A DNA stretch of 10,198 nucleotides from Kiritimatiellota bacterium (GTDB taxonomy: Bacteria > Verrucomicrobiota > Kiritimatiellia > JAAZAB01), in NCBI GenBank assembly GCA_008636095.1, contig VSJD01000339.1, positions 1-10,198 of the forward strand, read 5' to 3'. Each line of letters opens with the position of its first letter. Position 1 is the first letter of the stretch. Below, piece after piece: positions 1 through 6,247 of the stretch. The notes beneath the pieces are model-generated. The model worked only from the letters and a program-made list of their open reading frames with translations. It was not told the DNA's origin and made no database searches. A program made the position numbers and the translations under genes.

Positions 1-225
1 CGGAATGACCCGTAGTAGCAATGAACTGTCCGAAAGGACAGGGAGCAAAGGGGTCATGTTGTTCAGCGTTATTCAGAGGCCAACCAGGAATGGGATGAAC
101 CGAATGGATAAAGCAAAATCATAAGGACCCTTCCTTGTGATTGAACAACAAGAGCCGTATGAATCGAGAGATTCACGTACGGTTCCGTGAGGGACTGGAG
201 GTGAAATTCCTCCGGTCTACTCGAC
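1..225 (+). mobile_element. Group II intron, 3' portion (truncated by window start)
   Basis: This is the downstream part of a bacterial group II intron, a self-splicing retroelement; the 5' part lies outside the window. Seen directly: perfect stems 5-11/51-57 (ATGACCC with GGGTCAT), 26-31/36-41 capped by a GAAA tetraloop, and 58-65/142-149 (GTTGTTCA with TGAACAAC). A 34-nt domain V (152-185) and a domain VI follow. The intron most likely ends at 225 with the expected terminal AC. Bases 226-307 would then be 3' exon, just ahead of the methyltransferase gene. Any reverse transcriptase/maturase gene must lie mostly upstream. Reading from base 1, an open frame ends at TAG 13-15 and could be its tail, but this cannot be shown. 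The structural class was not assigned. Confidence 0.88.
152..225 (+). ncRNA. Group II intron catalytic domains V and VI
   Basis: Domain V has the canonical 34-nt form. An 8-bp lower stem (152-159 with 178-185) includes the AGC catalytic triad at 153-155. A two-nucleotide CG bulge follows (176-177), then a 6-bp upper stem (160-165 with 170-175) and a GAGA tetraloop at 166-169. Domain VI is a long hairpin, 193-201 paired with 209-217. It extends through G192-T218 and then, past an unpaired A at 219, through 189-191 with 220-222. A219 is the probable branch-point adenosine, at the usual 7-8 nt from the 3' splice site. In this family these two domains form the ribozyme active site and the lariat branch. 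Confidence 0.9.
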
Positions 226-307
226 TCGCCACACTGCCGGGGAAGAAACATAATTGGGTTGCGGGCGTCAGCCCACGTTAGCTAAATCCTTGCACACTGT
301 TCAAGTC

Positions 308-1390
308 ATGCAAAACATTCCCATCATCATGATTTGCCGCGAGGGATACGAGGATATCCTGCGGGACGAAATGATCGCCAAAGGCGCGATCCAGGAACCG
401 GCCGGGTTGAACCCGCCGACCTTCGCGCCCGGCGCCGGCCTGCTCATGGTCGGTGCTCTCGCCGAGGCGGCCAACGCCGATCAGTTTGCCGCGCCGTTTA
501 TTTTTGAACAACAACGGCTGGAAACCGCGCTCTGGTTTGAAGACCAACCATTGAAAACCATGGCGCGCGCGATCGTGGTCCGGCTCCTGCCCGCAATTTC
601 CAGCCAGACCCAGCCTTGGACCCTGCATGCGTTTGCATCCAACCCCAACGGCGCCCAGCCATTAACCCAACGGGCGGAACATGTACGGCAAGTTGTACTC
701 GATTTCTGCGCGGACAGGTTTACGGTCGTTTCCCGGCGCTACCGGGAGCCGGCGGCGTTTTCCACCACCGACGCGTTCCTGGTCCTGCAAATATGCGTCA
801 CGCCCGGCGGCCTGTGGGGCGCCGTCATGCCGTCCCATCGGCTCAGCGATGCACGGCCGGGCGGCGTGCATCGCATGCGGTTCGATCCTGAAGCACCGTC
901 GCGCTCATATTTAAAAATCGAAGAGGTCTTTGAACGAATGGGCGAGGCGCCCGTGCCCGGCCAGCGCGTGGTGGACCTCGGCGCGGCGCCGGGCGGCTGG
1001 AGTTATGCCTTTCTCAAGCGGGGGTGCCGCGTGCTGGCGGTGGACAACGGCCCCTTGAAACTCAAAGACATGGGAACTGCCAGAGGAAGCCTGACACACC
1101 TCCGTGAAAATGGCATCTCATTTACGCCGCCGCCCGCCTGGCAGCCACTGGACTGGATGGTCAGCGACATGCTGATTCCACCCGGTCAAACGCTGGATAT
1201 GTTCCGAAAATGGATGGAGCATGGCTGGATGCGCCGCTTTGTTTTCAATGTCAAACTCCCGCAACAGCAGCCCTACCCGGTCTTGAAGCCCATCGAAGCG
1301 TATTTGCACAACCAATCCGGAATCAAGTTTCACATCCGCCAGCTTTATCACGACCGGCGCGAGGTGACGGTGTTTGGGACGCGGCATTAG
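308..1390 (+). CDS. rlmM: RlmM-like 23S rRNA 2'-O-ribose methyltransferase
   Basis: SAM-dependent RNA 2'-O-methyltransferase resembling E. coli RlmM, which methylates C2498 of 23S rRNA. The 360-residue length is close to the E. coli protein (366). The C-terminal half is an RrmJ-type Rossmann domain: SRSYLKIEEVF (K203), SAM loop DLGAAPGGW at 223-231, VDNGP at 245-249, SDM with D287, FNVKLP with K316, and YHDRREVTV with E352. This gives a plausible K203-D287-K316-E352 catalytic set. The N-terminal half is more divergent, as expected for the family's THUMP-like region. The ATG at 308 starts the protein at MQNIPIIMICREGYE, matching the family's MNKVVLYCRPGFE-type start. A TTG at 254 would add 18 residues that do not look conserved. 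No good Shine-Dalgarno is visible. The gene stands alone between the intron and a convergent kinase gene. The exact rRNA target is inferred. Confidence 0.85.
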   Translation: MQNIPIIMICREGYEDILRDEMIAKGAIQEPAGLNPPTFAPGAGLLMVGALAEAANADQFAAPFIFEQQRLETALWFEDQPLKTMARAIVVRLLPAISSQTQPWTLHAFASNPNGAQPLTQRAEHVRQVVLDFCADRFTVVSRRYREPAAFSTTDAFLVLQICVTPGGLWGAVMPSHRLSDARPGGVHRMRFDPEAPSRSYLKIEEVFERMGEAPVPGQRVVDLGAAPGGWSYAFLKRGCRVLAVDNGPLKLKDMGTARGSLTHLRENGISFTPPPAWQPLDWMVSDMLIPPGQTLDMFRKWMEHGWMRRFVFNVKLPQQQPYPVLKPIEAYLHNQSGIKFHIRQLYHDRREVTVFGTRH

Positions 1391-1420
1391 CAACTTTCCG
1401 GTGAAATGTCCGAGTGGGAA

Positions 1421-1460
1421 AACGTCGAATCAAGATCCTTATCCGTATTCATTCGACGTT
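1421..1460. terminator. Inverted repeat between convergent genes, possible bidirectional terminator
   Basis: AACGTCGAAT (1421-1430) and ATTCGACGTT (1451-1460) are perfect 10-bp complements around a 20-nt loop. They lie 30 bp after the RlmM-like stop and downstream of the convergent kinase gene. No T-tract follows on either strand, so termination is an inference from position. It may instead be one of the dispersed palindromes of this genome. Confidence 0.4.
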
Positions 1461-1542
1461 CGGTCTGTCGCTTGCCCTTCGTAGCGCTTTGGCGTAGGAG
1501 GGTCCGTTGTCCGATTTCAGACATTCGGCGTTGGGCGTTCGA

Positions 1543-1557
1543 TCCGCCGTAGGCGGA
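1543..1557. repeat. Short perfect palindrome TCCGCC-GTA-GGCGGA
   Basis: A 6-bp stem with a 3-nt loop in the gene-free 1391-1642 interval. The surrounding DNA also has partial repeats of the type TTCGGCGTT (near 1524 and 1590). A similar palindrome, TCCCGCC-GAA-GGCGGGA, occurs at 6207-6223, which suggests a dispersed intergenic repeat family. Nothing else is recognised in this interval. Confidence 0.5.
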
Positions 1558-1642
1558 CAAGTGCTTGCGCGCCTGTGGCGAGTTGGATGTTCGGCGTTTG
1601 CTTCTCTGTTCCGCTACCGTCAGTCGTCCGATCTTCCGGCCC

Positions 1643-2647
1643 CTACCCCGGTTCCGCGGGGATTTTCAGATGCAGGGCACGGGGCGCCACCCAGACTTGA
1701 AACCGGTCGCTGACCGGCCATTCCTCGCCATCATACTGCGCCGCCTCCGGGCGGGACAAGCGCACCTCGATCCGCTGACCACGGGCATAAGCGGAGACTT
1801 TATTCAATCGTTCGGCCAACTCCTGGATGCGGCGCGGGTGATTGCGGAACGCGAGAAAATATTTTGCCAGATAATCCGTGTGGCCGGTGAACACCACCAC
1901 GTCAAGCAAGCCGTCATTGGCATACGCATCGGGGCAAATGACGAATTCGCCCCCATAGTTGCGGGTGTTGTTGATGACCAGGTTGATGATTGACCCCGTA
2001 TACCAAGGCCGACCATCAATGGCAATCTCCGCGTTCAACGGCACCTGCCGCCAGAACCTTTGCCCCACACACCAACTGTAGAGCAGATTCCCCTTGAGGA
2101 TGCGGCGTATGAGCGGAAAGCTTGACACTTCCTGCTTAAGACGGTTGTGTTCCCGGAGAATATTGGAATCCAAGCCTACCGTCAGGGCATTCACAAAATA
2201 GACGCCGTCGAGACATCCCAGGTCCAGCCAGTAATCCGCGCCGTAGCGAATGGCCGCCACGGCGCGGCGCAGATCGCCCACAAAAAAATCGTCGCGGGCA
2301 GTCAGGCCAAAGGACTTGGCCATGTCGTTGCCCGTACCCGTGGGAATCAGCACGTACGGGGGCAACACCTGATCCGCATGGGCGGCGCGGTAGCGCATCA
2401 GGCCGTTGATCACCGCCGAATGGGTGCCGTCACCGCCGATGCCGGCAATGGCCGCATAGTACTGCGGTCCGTTCTGTTCCAGCCGCCGACTAACCTGCAC
2501 ATCGGGAGGCACGTCTTGCGCGGCCAGCAGTTCGCAGGAGATCTGGAAGGATTCCAGCAATGCGGCTATTTTCGGCCAGCGTTGCAGGGCAATCCCACTG
2601 CCGGCCGTCGGATTGAGCACACAAAGAATATGGGGTAATGTTTGCAT
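1643..2647 (-). CDS. Diacylglycerol kinase catalytic-domain (YegS/DagK-type) lipid kinase
   Basis: A 334-residue soluble lipid kinase of the DAGK catalytic-domain family, which phosphorylates diacylglycerol or related lipids with ATP at the inner membrane face. Motifs in order: NPTAGSG at 12-18, GGDGT at 71-75 (the nucleotide-binding signature), PTGTGND at 102-108, and DGE at 306-308 near the C-terminus, a conserved acidic site of the family. Length matches bacterial YegS/DagK proteins (about 300-340). The start ATG at 2647 sits directly before the conserved LNPTAGSG strand, and AAAGG lies just upstream as a weak, close ribosome-binding site. It lies 160 bp downstream of mazG on the same strand and convergent with the RlmM-like gene. 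Substrate is unresolved: diacylglycerol, phosphatidylglycerol and sphingoid-type substrates are all known in the family. Confidence 0.9.
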   Translation of the reverse strand: MQTLPHILCVLNPTAGSGIALQRWPKIAALLESFQISCELLAAQDVPPDVQVSRRLEQNGPQYYAAIAGIGGDGTHSAVINGLMRYRAAHADQVLPPYVLIPTGTGNDMAKSFGLTARDDFFVGDLRRAVAAIRYGADYWLDLGCLDGVYFVNALTVGLDSNILREHNRLKQEVSSFPLIRRILKGNLLYSWCVGQRFWRQVPLNAEIAIDGRPWYTGSIINLVINNTRNYGGEFVICPDAYANDGLLDVVVFTGHTDYLAKYFLAFRNHPRRIQELAERLNKVSAYARGQRIEVRLSRPEAAQYDGEEWPVSDRFQVWVAPRALHLKIPAEPG

Positions 2648-2712
2648 GGCCTTTGATTGCCTGAATTAGGTCATGAAGTTAAGCGAAGCGCATACTTCAG
2701 GGCAACTTTTAC

Positions 2713-2775
2713 TGTAGCTGCGGCGGTAACGCCGTGGCCACCGGAAGAACCCACGCCCTCACGGGCGCGGCTACA
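2713..2775. repeat. Branched palindromic repeat in the mazG-lipid kinase spacer
   Basis: TGTAGCTGCG (2713-2722) pairs with CGCGGCTACA (2766-2775) at 9 of 10 positions. Two smaller hairpins lie inside: GGCG-GTAA-CGCC (2722-2733) and CGCCC-TCAC-GGGCG (2754-2767). The small hairpins share a few bases with the outer stem, so the forms may be alternatives. It fills much of the 160-bp spacer and would be transcribed with mazG and the kinase gene if they are co-transcribed. A dispersed repeat is likelier than a specific regulator. Confidence 0.55.
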
Positions 2776-2807
2776 AACCATCACGGCTATTCTCGCGATG
2801 AAGTCCG

Positions 2808-3662
2808 TCATCCGGCGTCTGGCGTCCCTGCTTCGCCAAGGCTTCGCAGGGCAGGCTGGCGTCCGCTTTCGGCGGCCTTCACCGCGTTCCAGTGCGCATC
2901 CAACTCCGCGAGGGTACATTGCGCCAATTCGCGGCCGGAGAGCCGCACCCGTTGTTCCACCGCCTGAACACGTTTGGCAAATTTATCCACCGCGCGTTGT
3001 AAAACTTCTTCGGCATTCAAGCCCTGGAACCGGCTGAGGTTCACCACCGCAAACAGCAGGTCACCCAGCTCCTCGTCGATCTGCTCCGCGTCCCCCGCGG
3101 CCAGCGCCTGCTTGACTTCCGCCAGTTCCTCGTCAATTTTCGCCACCACGTCATGCACCTGATTCCAGTCGAAGCCCACCCGCGCCAGGCGCTTCTGGAG
3201 ATGATGGGCCTTGTGCAGGGCCGGCAGGTGGCGAGGAATATTGCCGACCAGGGAAGGCGGTGCGTCGGAATGCTTATCGGCGGCGTCCTTTTTTTCCTGC
3301 ACCTTGATGGCCTCCCAGTTTTTCAGCACTTCCGGGGACCCGGACACGCGGGTGTTGCCAAATACATGCGGATGCCGGCGGATCAATTTTTCGCAGATGC
3401 GATCCACCACTTCCTCGAAGGCAAACAGGCCCTGTTCGGAGCGGATCTGCGCCTGGAACACCACTTGCAGGAGCAGGTCGCCCAACTCATCGGCATGCTT
3501 GTCCGCCCGGCCGGAATCAATGGCGTCAATGACCTCGTAGCATTCCTCGATCAGGTACTGCTTCAACGATTCCAGCGTCTGTTCGCGATCCCAGGGACAG
3601 CCGCCCTCAGCGCGCATTTTCGCCATGATATCGAGCAGGTTCTGGAGGGTATAAGTGGACAT
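2808..3662 (-). CDS. mazG: MazG nucleoside triphosphate pyrophosphohydrolase
   Basis: A 284-residue all-alpha NTP pyrophosphohydrolase that hydrolyses (d)NTPs to monophosphates and pyrophosphate, a nucleotide-pool housecleaning role. It has the tandem-domain form of E. coli MazG (263 residues). Domain 1 contains CPWDREQT (22-29) and the metal-binding EExxE...ExxD set, E39, E40, E43, E59 and D62. Domain 2 follows the HHLQKRLARVGFDW segment, with E178, E179, E182 and then E198 and D201. The ATG at 3662 gives the standard N-terminus (LQNLLDIMAKMRAEGGCPWD), but no Shine-Dalgarno is visible because repeat DNA abuts the start. Family similarity ends near AELDAHWNAVKAAE. The last 18-20 residues are read from a palindromic repeat. 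No toxin-antitoxin partner is nearby. Confidence 0.97.
   Translation of the reverse strand: MSTYTLQNLLDIMAKMRAEGGCPWDREQTLESLKQYLIEECYEVIDAIDSGRADKHADELGDLLLQVVFQAQIRSEQGLFAFEEVVDRICEKLIRRHPHVFGNTRVSGSPEVLKNWEAIKVQEKKDAADKHSDAPPSLVGNIPRHLPALHKAHHLQKRLARVGFDWNQVHDVVAKIDEELAEVKQALAAGDAEQIDEELGDLLFAVVNLSRFQGLNAEEVLQRAVDKFAKRVQAVEQRVRLSGRELAQCTLAELDAHWNAVKAAESGRQPALRSLGEAGTPDAG
2826..2851. repeat. Palindromic repeat inside the 3' end of mazG
   Basis: CCCTGC (2826-2831) and GCAGGG (2846-2851) flank an inner GCC-AA-GGC stem, giving an interrupted hairpin. On the minus strand it encodes part of the extra MazG tail (ALRSLGEAG). It resembles dispersed intergenic palindromes that extend into coding sequence. 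Confidence 0.5.
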
Positions 3663-3689
3663 GGAAGAAATGCAGAATGTAGAATTAAG

Positions 3690-3702
3690 AATGCAGAATG
3701 AA
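3690..3702. repeat. 13-bp repeat, inverted partner at 3988-4000
   Basis: AATGCAGAATGAA here is the exact reverse complement of TTCATTCTGCATT at 3988-4000. The partner supplies the last codons and the stop of thiC. A third, 11-base copy lies at 3669-3679. Copies in both orientations fit a small dispersed repeat family. Confidence 0.65.
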
Positions 3703-3783
3703 AAACAGTTGAGAGCAGTTTGGTGTTCTTCGTTATCTGCTACGAATCAACTAACGCGGACCATGCCCGCAACCCAAAGAATT

Positions 3784-3866
3784 TGCCCGCTAAACACGCG
3801 AAAGGAACGTTAAATTTAACAAGGAAATCTTTCTTTTTTCGCACCCTTTCGCGTGTTTAGCGGGCA
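3784..3866. repeat. Perfect 22-bp inverted repeat with 39-nt loop
   Basis: Arms 3784-3805 and 3845-3866 are fully complementary (TGCCCGCTAAAC... paired with ...GTTTAGCGGGCA). The loop is AT-rich and includes a small inner palindrome around GTTAAATTTAAC. It lies 123 bp downstream of the thiC stop, so it could end that transcript. Neither arm is followed by a clear T-run in the minus-strand sense, so a strong dispersed palindrome or RNA-stabilising hairpin is equally possible. Confidence 0.7.
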
Positions 3867-3988
3867 TTGTTCCGATTTCTTTTCTTGTTTTTTACAGCGG
3901 CTTCTATTGGACAGAACCTAATCGTCACATCATTTCCGTCGTCCGTCCTCTGGCATCCGTTGTCTATCCTCTGCCCTCCGAACATTCT

Positions 3989-5284
3989 TCATTCTGCATT
4001 GAACGTGTCGGCCAGTTTGCGCGAGATGCGCATGGCGCAAAAATCGACGCCGCACATGGTGCAATGATCCTTCGCCTCCGCCAGCACGGGGGAGGTCTCA
4101 CGAAAACGCTCCCGCGCGCGTTTGCCATCCAGCGCCAGGTTGAACTGGCAATTCCAATCGAACCGGGTCCGGGCACGCGTCATGGCATCATCCCAGTCGC
4201 GGGCGCCAGGCAGGTTACGGGCCACGTCGGCGGCGTGCGCCGCAATCCGGTATGCCACCAAACCCTCCCGGACCTCGGCTTCCGTCGGCAAGCCCAGGTG
4301 TTCCGCCGGGGTTACGTAACAGAGAAGCGACGCACCATAATAGGCCGCCGCCGTCGCACCGATGCAGGAGGTGATGTGATCATAGCCTGGGGCCACATCA
4401 GTCACCACCGGACCCAGCACGTAAAAGGGGGCGCCGGCACATACGCGGATTTCGCGCTCAACGTTCATTTGAATCTGGCCGAAGGGCACATGGCCCGGCC
4501 CTTCCACCATGACCTGCACCCCCCGCCGGCGACAACGCTCAACGAGCTCGCCCAGGGTATCAAGTTCCGCAAACTGGGCGGCATCGCTCGCGTCCGCCTG
4601 ACAGCCTGGCCGCAGACCGTCGCCCAGCGAAACCGTGACATCGTGCGCCCGGCAGATATCGAGCACCTCGTCCCAACGGGTATAGAGCGGATTTTCCTGT
4701 CGGCGCTCCACCATCCAGGACGCCAGGATCGCGCCGCCCCGGCTGACAATGCCCGCCAGTCGTTTCATGGCCAGGGGCACATGCGCCTTGAGCAGACCGG
4801 CATGCAGGGTCATGAAATCTACGCCCTGCGCGGCCTGTTCGGCGATGACGGCGAGCAGAACGTCGGGATCGAAAGCTTCAATCGCCCCACCCGTCCGGGA
4901 AACCGCTTCATAGATCGGCACCGTGCCGAAAGGCGCCGGACATTGCGCCAACATGGCTTTCCGCAAAGACGCCAGGCAAGTCCCAACACTCAGGTCCATG
5001 ATACAATCGGCGCCTGCGGCCAGGGCCGTTTTCAGCTTGGCCAATTCGGTCTCGTCATCAGAGCGTGCGGCAGAACGCCCGATGTTGGCGTTGACCTTGG
5101 TGCGGAACAGGCGGCCTACAATCTGGGGGACCAAACACGTATGCGCAGGATTGGCCGGCAGGACAGCGCGGCCGGCGGCGAGTTCCGCCACCACCTGCTC
5201 TACGGATACCCGCTCAGCCTGGACTACGGCCTGCATGGCGGGCGTCACCGAGCCTCCGCGCGCGAGCTCAAGCTGGGTCTGCAT
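3989..5284 (-). CDS. thiC: Phosphomethylpyrimidine synthase ThiC
   Basis: Radical-SAM enzyme converting 5-aminoimidazole ribotide to 4-amino-5-hydroxymethyl-2-methylpyrimidine phosphate (HMP-P) in thiamine biosynthesis. The 431-residue short form lacks the long N-terminal extension of E. coli ThiC (631). Landmarks: KVNANIG (63-69), MDLSVGT (96-102), SLGDGLRPG (209-217), EGPGHVPFGQIQMN (251-264), TDVAPGYDHITS (285-296), CYVTPAEHLGLP (342-353), and the C-terminal cluster motif with C408, C411 and C416 (CxxCxxxxC, the ThiC-specific 4Fe-4S motif). AAGAGG sits 5 nt before the ATG at 5284, a good Shine-Dalgarno. The gene follows the degenerate HAD gene by 18 nt, so co-transcription is likely. The final residues NAE and the stop are contributed by a dispersed repeat. 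No other thiamine gene lies in the window. Confidence 0.98.
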   Translation of the reverse strand: MQTQLELARGGSVTPAMQAVVQAERVSVEQVVAELAAGRAVLPANPAHTCLVPQIVGRLFRTKVNANIGRSAARSDDETELAKLKTALAAGADCIMDLSVGTCLASLRKAMLAQCPAPFGTVPIYEAVSRTGGAIEAFDPDVLLAVIAEQAAQGVDFMTLHAGLLKAHVPLAMKRLAGIVSRGGAILASWMVERRQENPLYTRWDEVLDICRAHDVTVSLGDGLRPGCQADASDAAQFAELDTLGELVERCRRRGVQVMVEGPGHVPFGQIQMNVEREIRVCAGAPFYVLGPVVTDVAPGYDHITSCIGATAAAYYGASLLCYVTPAEHLGLPTEAEVREGLVAYRIAAHAADVARNLPGARDWDDAMTRARTRFDWNCQFNLALDGKRARERFRETSPVLAEAKDHCTMCGVDFCAMRISRKLADTFNAE

Positions 5285-5302
5285 GGAAACCTCTTATCCT
5301 GA

Positions 5303-6028
5303 TTACCGGAATGCGCATGAATGCAGGAGCGCCTGCAAATCCTTGGCATGCAGATCCTTCAGGTCCTCGACCACCTGGTCGGCGCCGCCGAAGTCCTGGT
5401 AGGCGGTCAATTCATCGGGCGCCACGACACACCGCAGGCCGGCTTCAAGCGCCGCATTGCAGGCCACGGCGTTTTCGACCACGGCCACACAACGTCGCGC
5501 CGGAACGCCGATGGCCTTGCAGGTCATAAGCCAGCAGTCCGGGGTTGGCACGCTCACGGCGGCTTCTTTCTGCATGACGCGCAGGCGGACCCGTTCCTGG
5601 AGACCTAGATGGACGAGCAAGGCCTGGGCTTGTTCGTCGGGCAGGAACGACAAAGCCCCGATTTTGATATTGAACTTGGCCACTTCCGTCAACAGGGCAT
5701 TTAGAGTGGCATTTAATTTAACGGCAGGCCGGGCAATTTCACGGAAAAATATATCTTGAATCTCGCGCGCCAGCTTATCCGCCGCCAAGGATTTCTTATC
5801 CAACGTTGCGATCAAACGATCAAGTCCCTGCGCCAACGGAGTCGCCAGGCCAAACCGCGACCACAACACGGGGGTCAGGGCGACATGTTTGTCCTTGAGG
5901 ACTTTCTGACAGGCCTCAAACAGTAGGCGCTGACCGGGTATAGCCAGTTTTTCCAGTTCAAACACGAGCCCGGCGGATACGGGCGGTGGCGCGGTTTTCT
6001 TCCGGGTTGCTTCTGTCTGCGTACCCAT
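5303..6028 (-). CDS. HAD-superfamily-like protein with degenerate active site
   Basis: A 241-residue protein whose layout matches the phosphoglycolate phosphatase/beta-phosphoglucomutase branch of the HAD superfamily. The catalytic residues are replaced. Motif I, normally DxDxT, reads VFELEKL (E24, E26, L28). Motif II keeps a Ser (ALSF, S117). The motif III Lys before the usual KPxPD is replaced by V150 (VPTPD, 150-154). Motif IV, normally EDS or DD, reads VVENAVACNAALEAGL with E175 and N176. Residues 35-105 look like a helical cap. Hydrolase activity is therefore unlikely, and a binding, structural or regulatory role is an inference. The ATG at 6028 has AAGGGAG about 10 nt upstream and is preferred over an in-frame TTG at 6055. 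It precedes thiC by 18 nt, so a link to thiamine synthesis is possible but unproven. Confidence 0.72.
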   Translation of the reverse strand: MGTQTEATRKKTAPPPVSAGLVFELEKLAIPGQRLLFEACQKVLKDKHVALTPVLWSRFGLATPLAQGLDRLIATLDKKSLAADKLAREIQDIFFREIARPAVKLNATLNALLTEVAKFNIKIGALSFLPDEQAQALLVHLGLQERVRLRVMQKEAAVSVPTPDCWLMTCKAIGVPARRCVAVVENAVACNAALEAGLRCVVAPDELTAYQDFGGADQVVEDLKDLHAKDLQALLHSCAFR

Positions 6029-6118
6029 AATAGTCACACTCCCTTCTGCGGACAATAGTTAATTCAATTTTTTATTTCCGATTACTGATTTCTGATTGAA
6101 AAATCCGCAACCTGCCCG

Positions 6119-6223
6119 CCCGACCTCTCGGAGAAGTCGGGACTGCACCCCAGGCGCTGCAGGCGAGTCAGCAACCCCGCGCTGCGCGGGGCAAGTCCAA
6201 AACTTGTCCCGCCGAAGGCGGGA
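6119..6223. repeat. Array of consecutive hairpins in the divergent spacer
   Basis: Successive palindromes: CCCGAC...GTCGGG (6119-6124/6136-6141), a weaker CTGC...GCAG (6143-6162), CCCCGCG-CTG-CGCGGGG (6175-6191), CAAGT...ACTTG (6192-6206) and TCCCGCC-GAA-GGCGGGA (6207-6223). If the minus-strand promoter at 6248-6276 is used, all of them lie in the leader of the HAD-thiC transcript. They do not match the TPP riboswitch consensus. Confidence 0.7.
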
Positions 6224-6247
6224 TCAGCCATACGTTGACAAATCGGC

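Larger units (their letters stand above)
3663..3988. other. Gene-free repeat-rich spacer between thiC and mazG
   Basis: No credible gene is seen in these 326 bases. They hold two direct copies of AATGCAGAATG (3669-3679 and 3690-3700) beside the mazG start, and a perfect 22-bp inverted repeat (3784-3866). A TC-rich stretch follows near 3931-3980 (CCGTCGTCCGTCCTCTG and similar phrases), then the inverted copy of the first repeat over the end of thiC. I could not identify a clear promoter for mazG. Confidence 0.6.

Noticed and set aside
69..251. 60-codon minus-strand frame over the intron end
   Set aside because: It is antisense to structured intron RNA, including domain V, and does not look like a protein.
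254..307. TTG start at 254 for the RlmM-like gene
   Set aside because: It directly follows a TAA and adds 18 residues that do not look conserved. The ATG at 308 matches the family N-terminus.
1565..1993. 142-codon plus-strand frame at the end of the lipid kinase gene
   Set aside because: It mostly overlaps the kinase in antisense and has no recognisable domain.
3669..3702. CRISPR-like array from repeated AATGCAGAATG
   Set aside because: The repeat is only 11-13 bp, spacing is irregular, copies occur in both orientations, and there are no cas genes.
4064..5302. 412-codon plus-strand frame opposite thiC
   Set aside because: It is antisense to a clearly conserved ThiC. Its length reflects GC-rich codon structure and it has no family-like motifs.
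6029..6245. TPP riboswitch upstream of the HAD-thiC unit (a GGGGTGCAG stretch and a CTGATC are present on the minus strand)
   Set aside because: The fragments are not in riboswitch order, and the CUGAGA and GGAUAAUGCC-type segments are missing. They lie inside dispersed palindromes.
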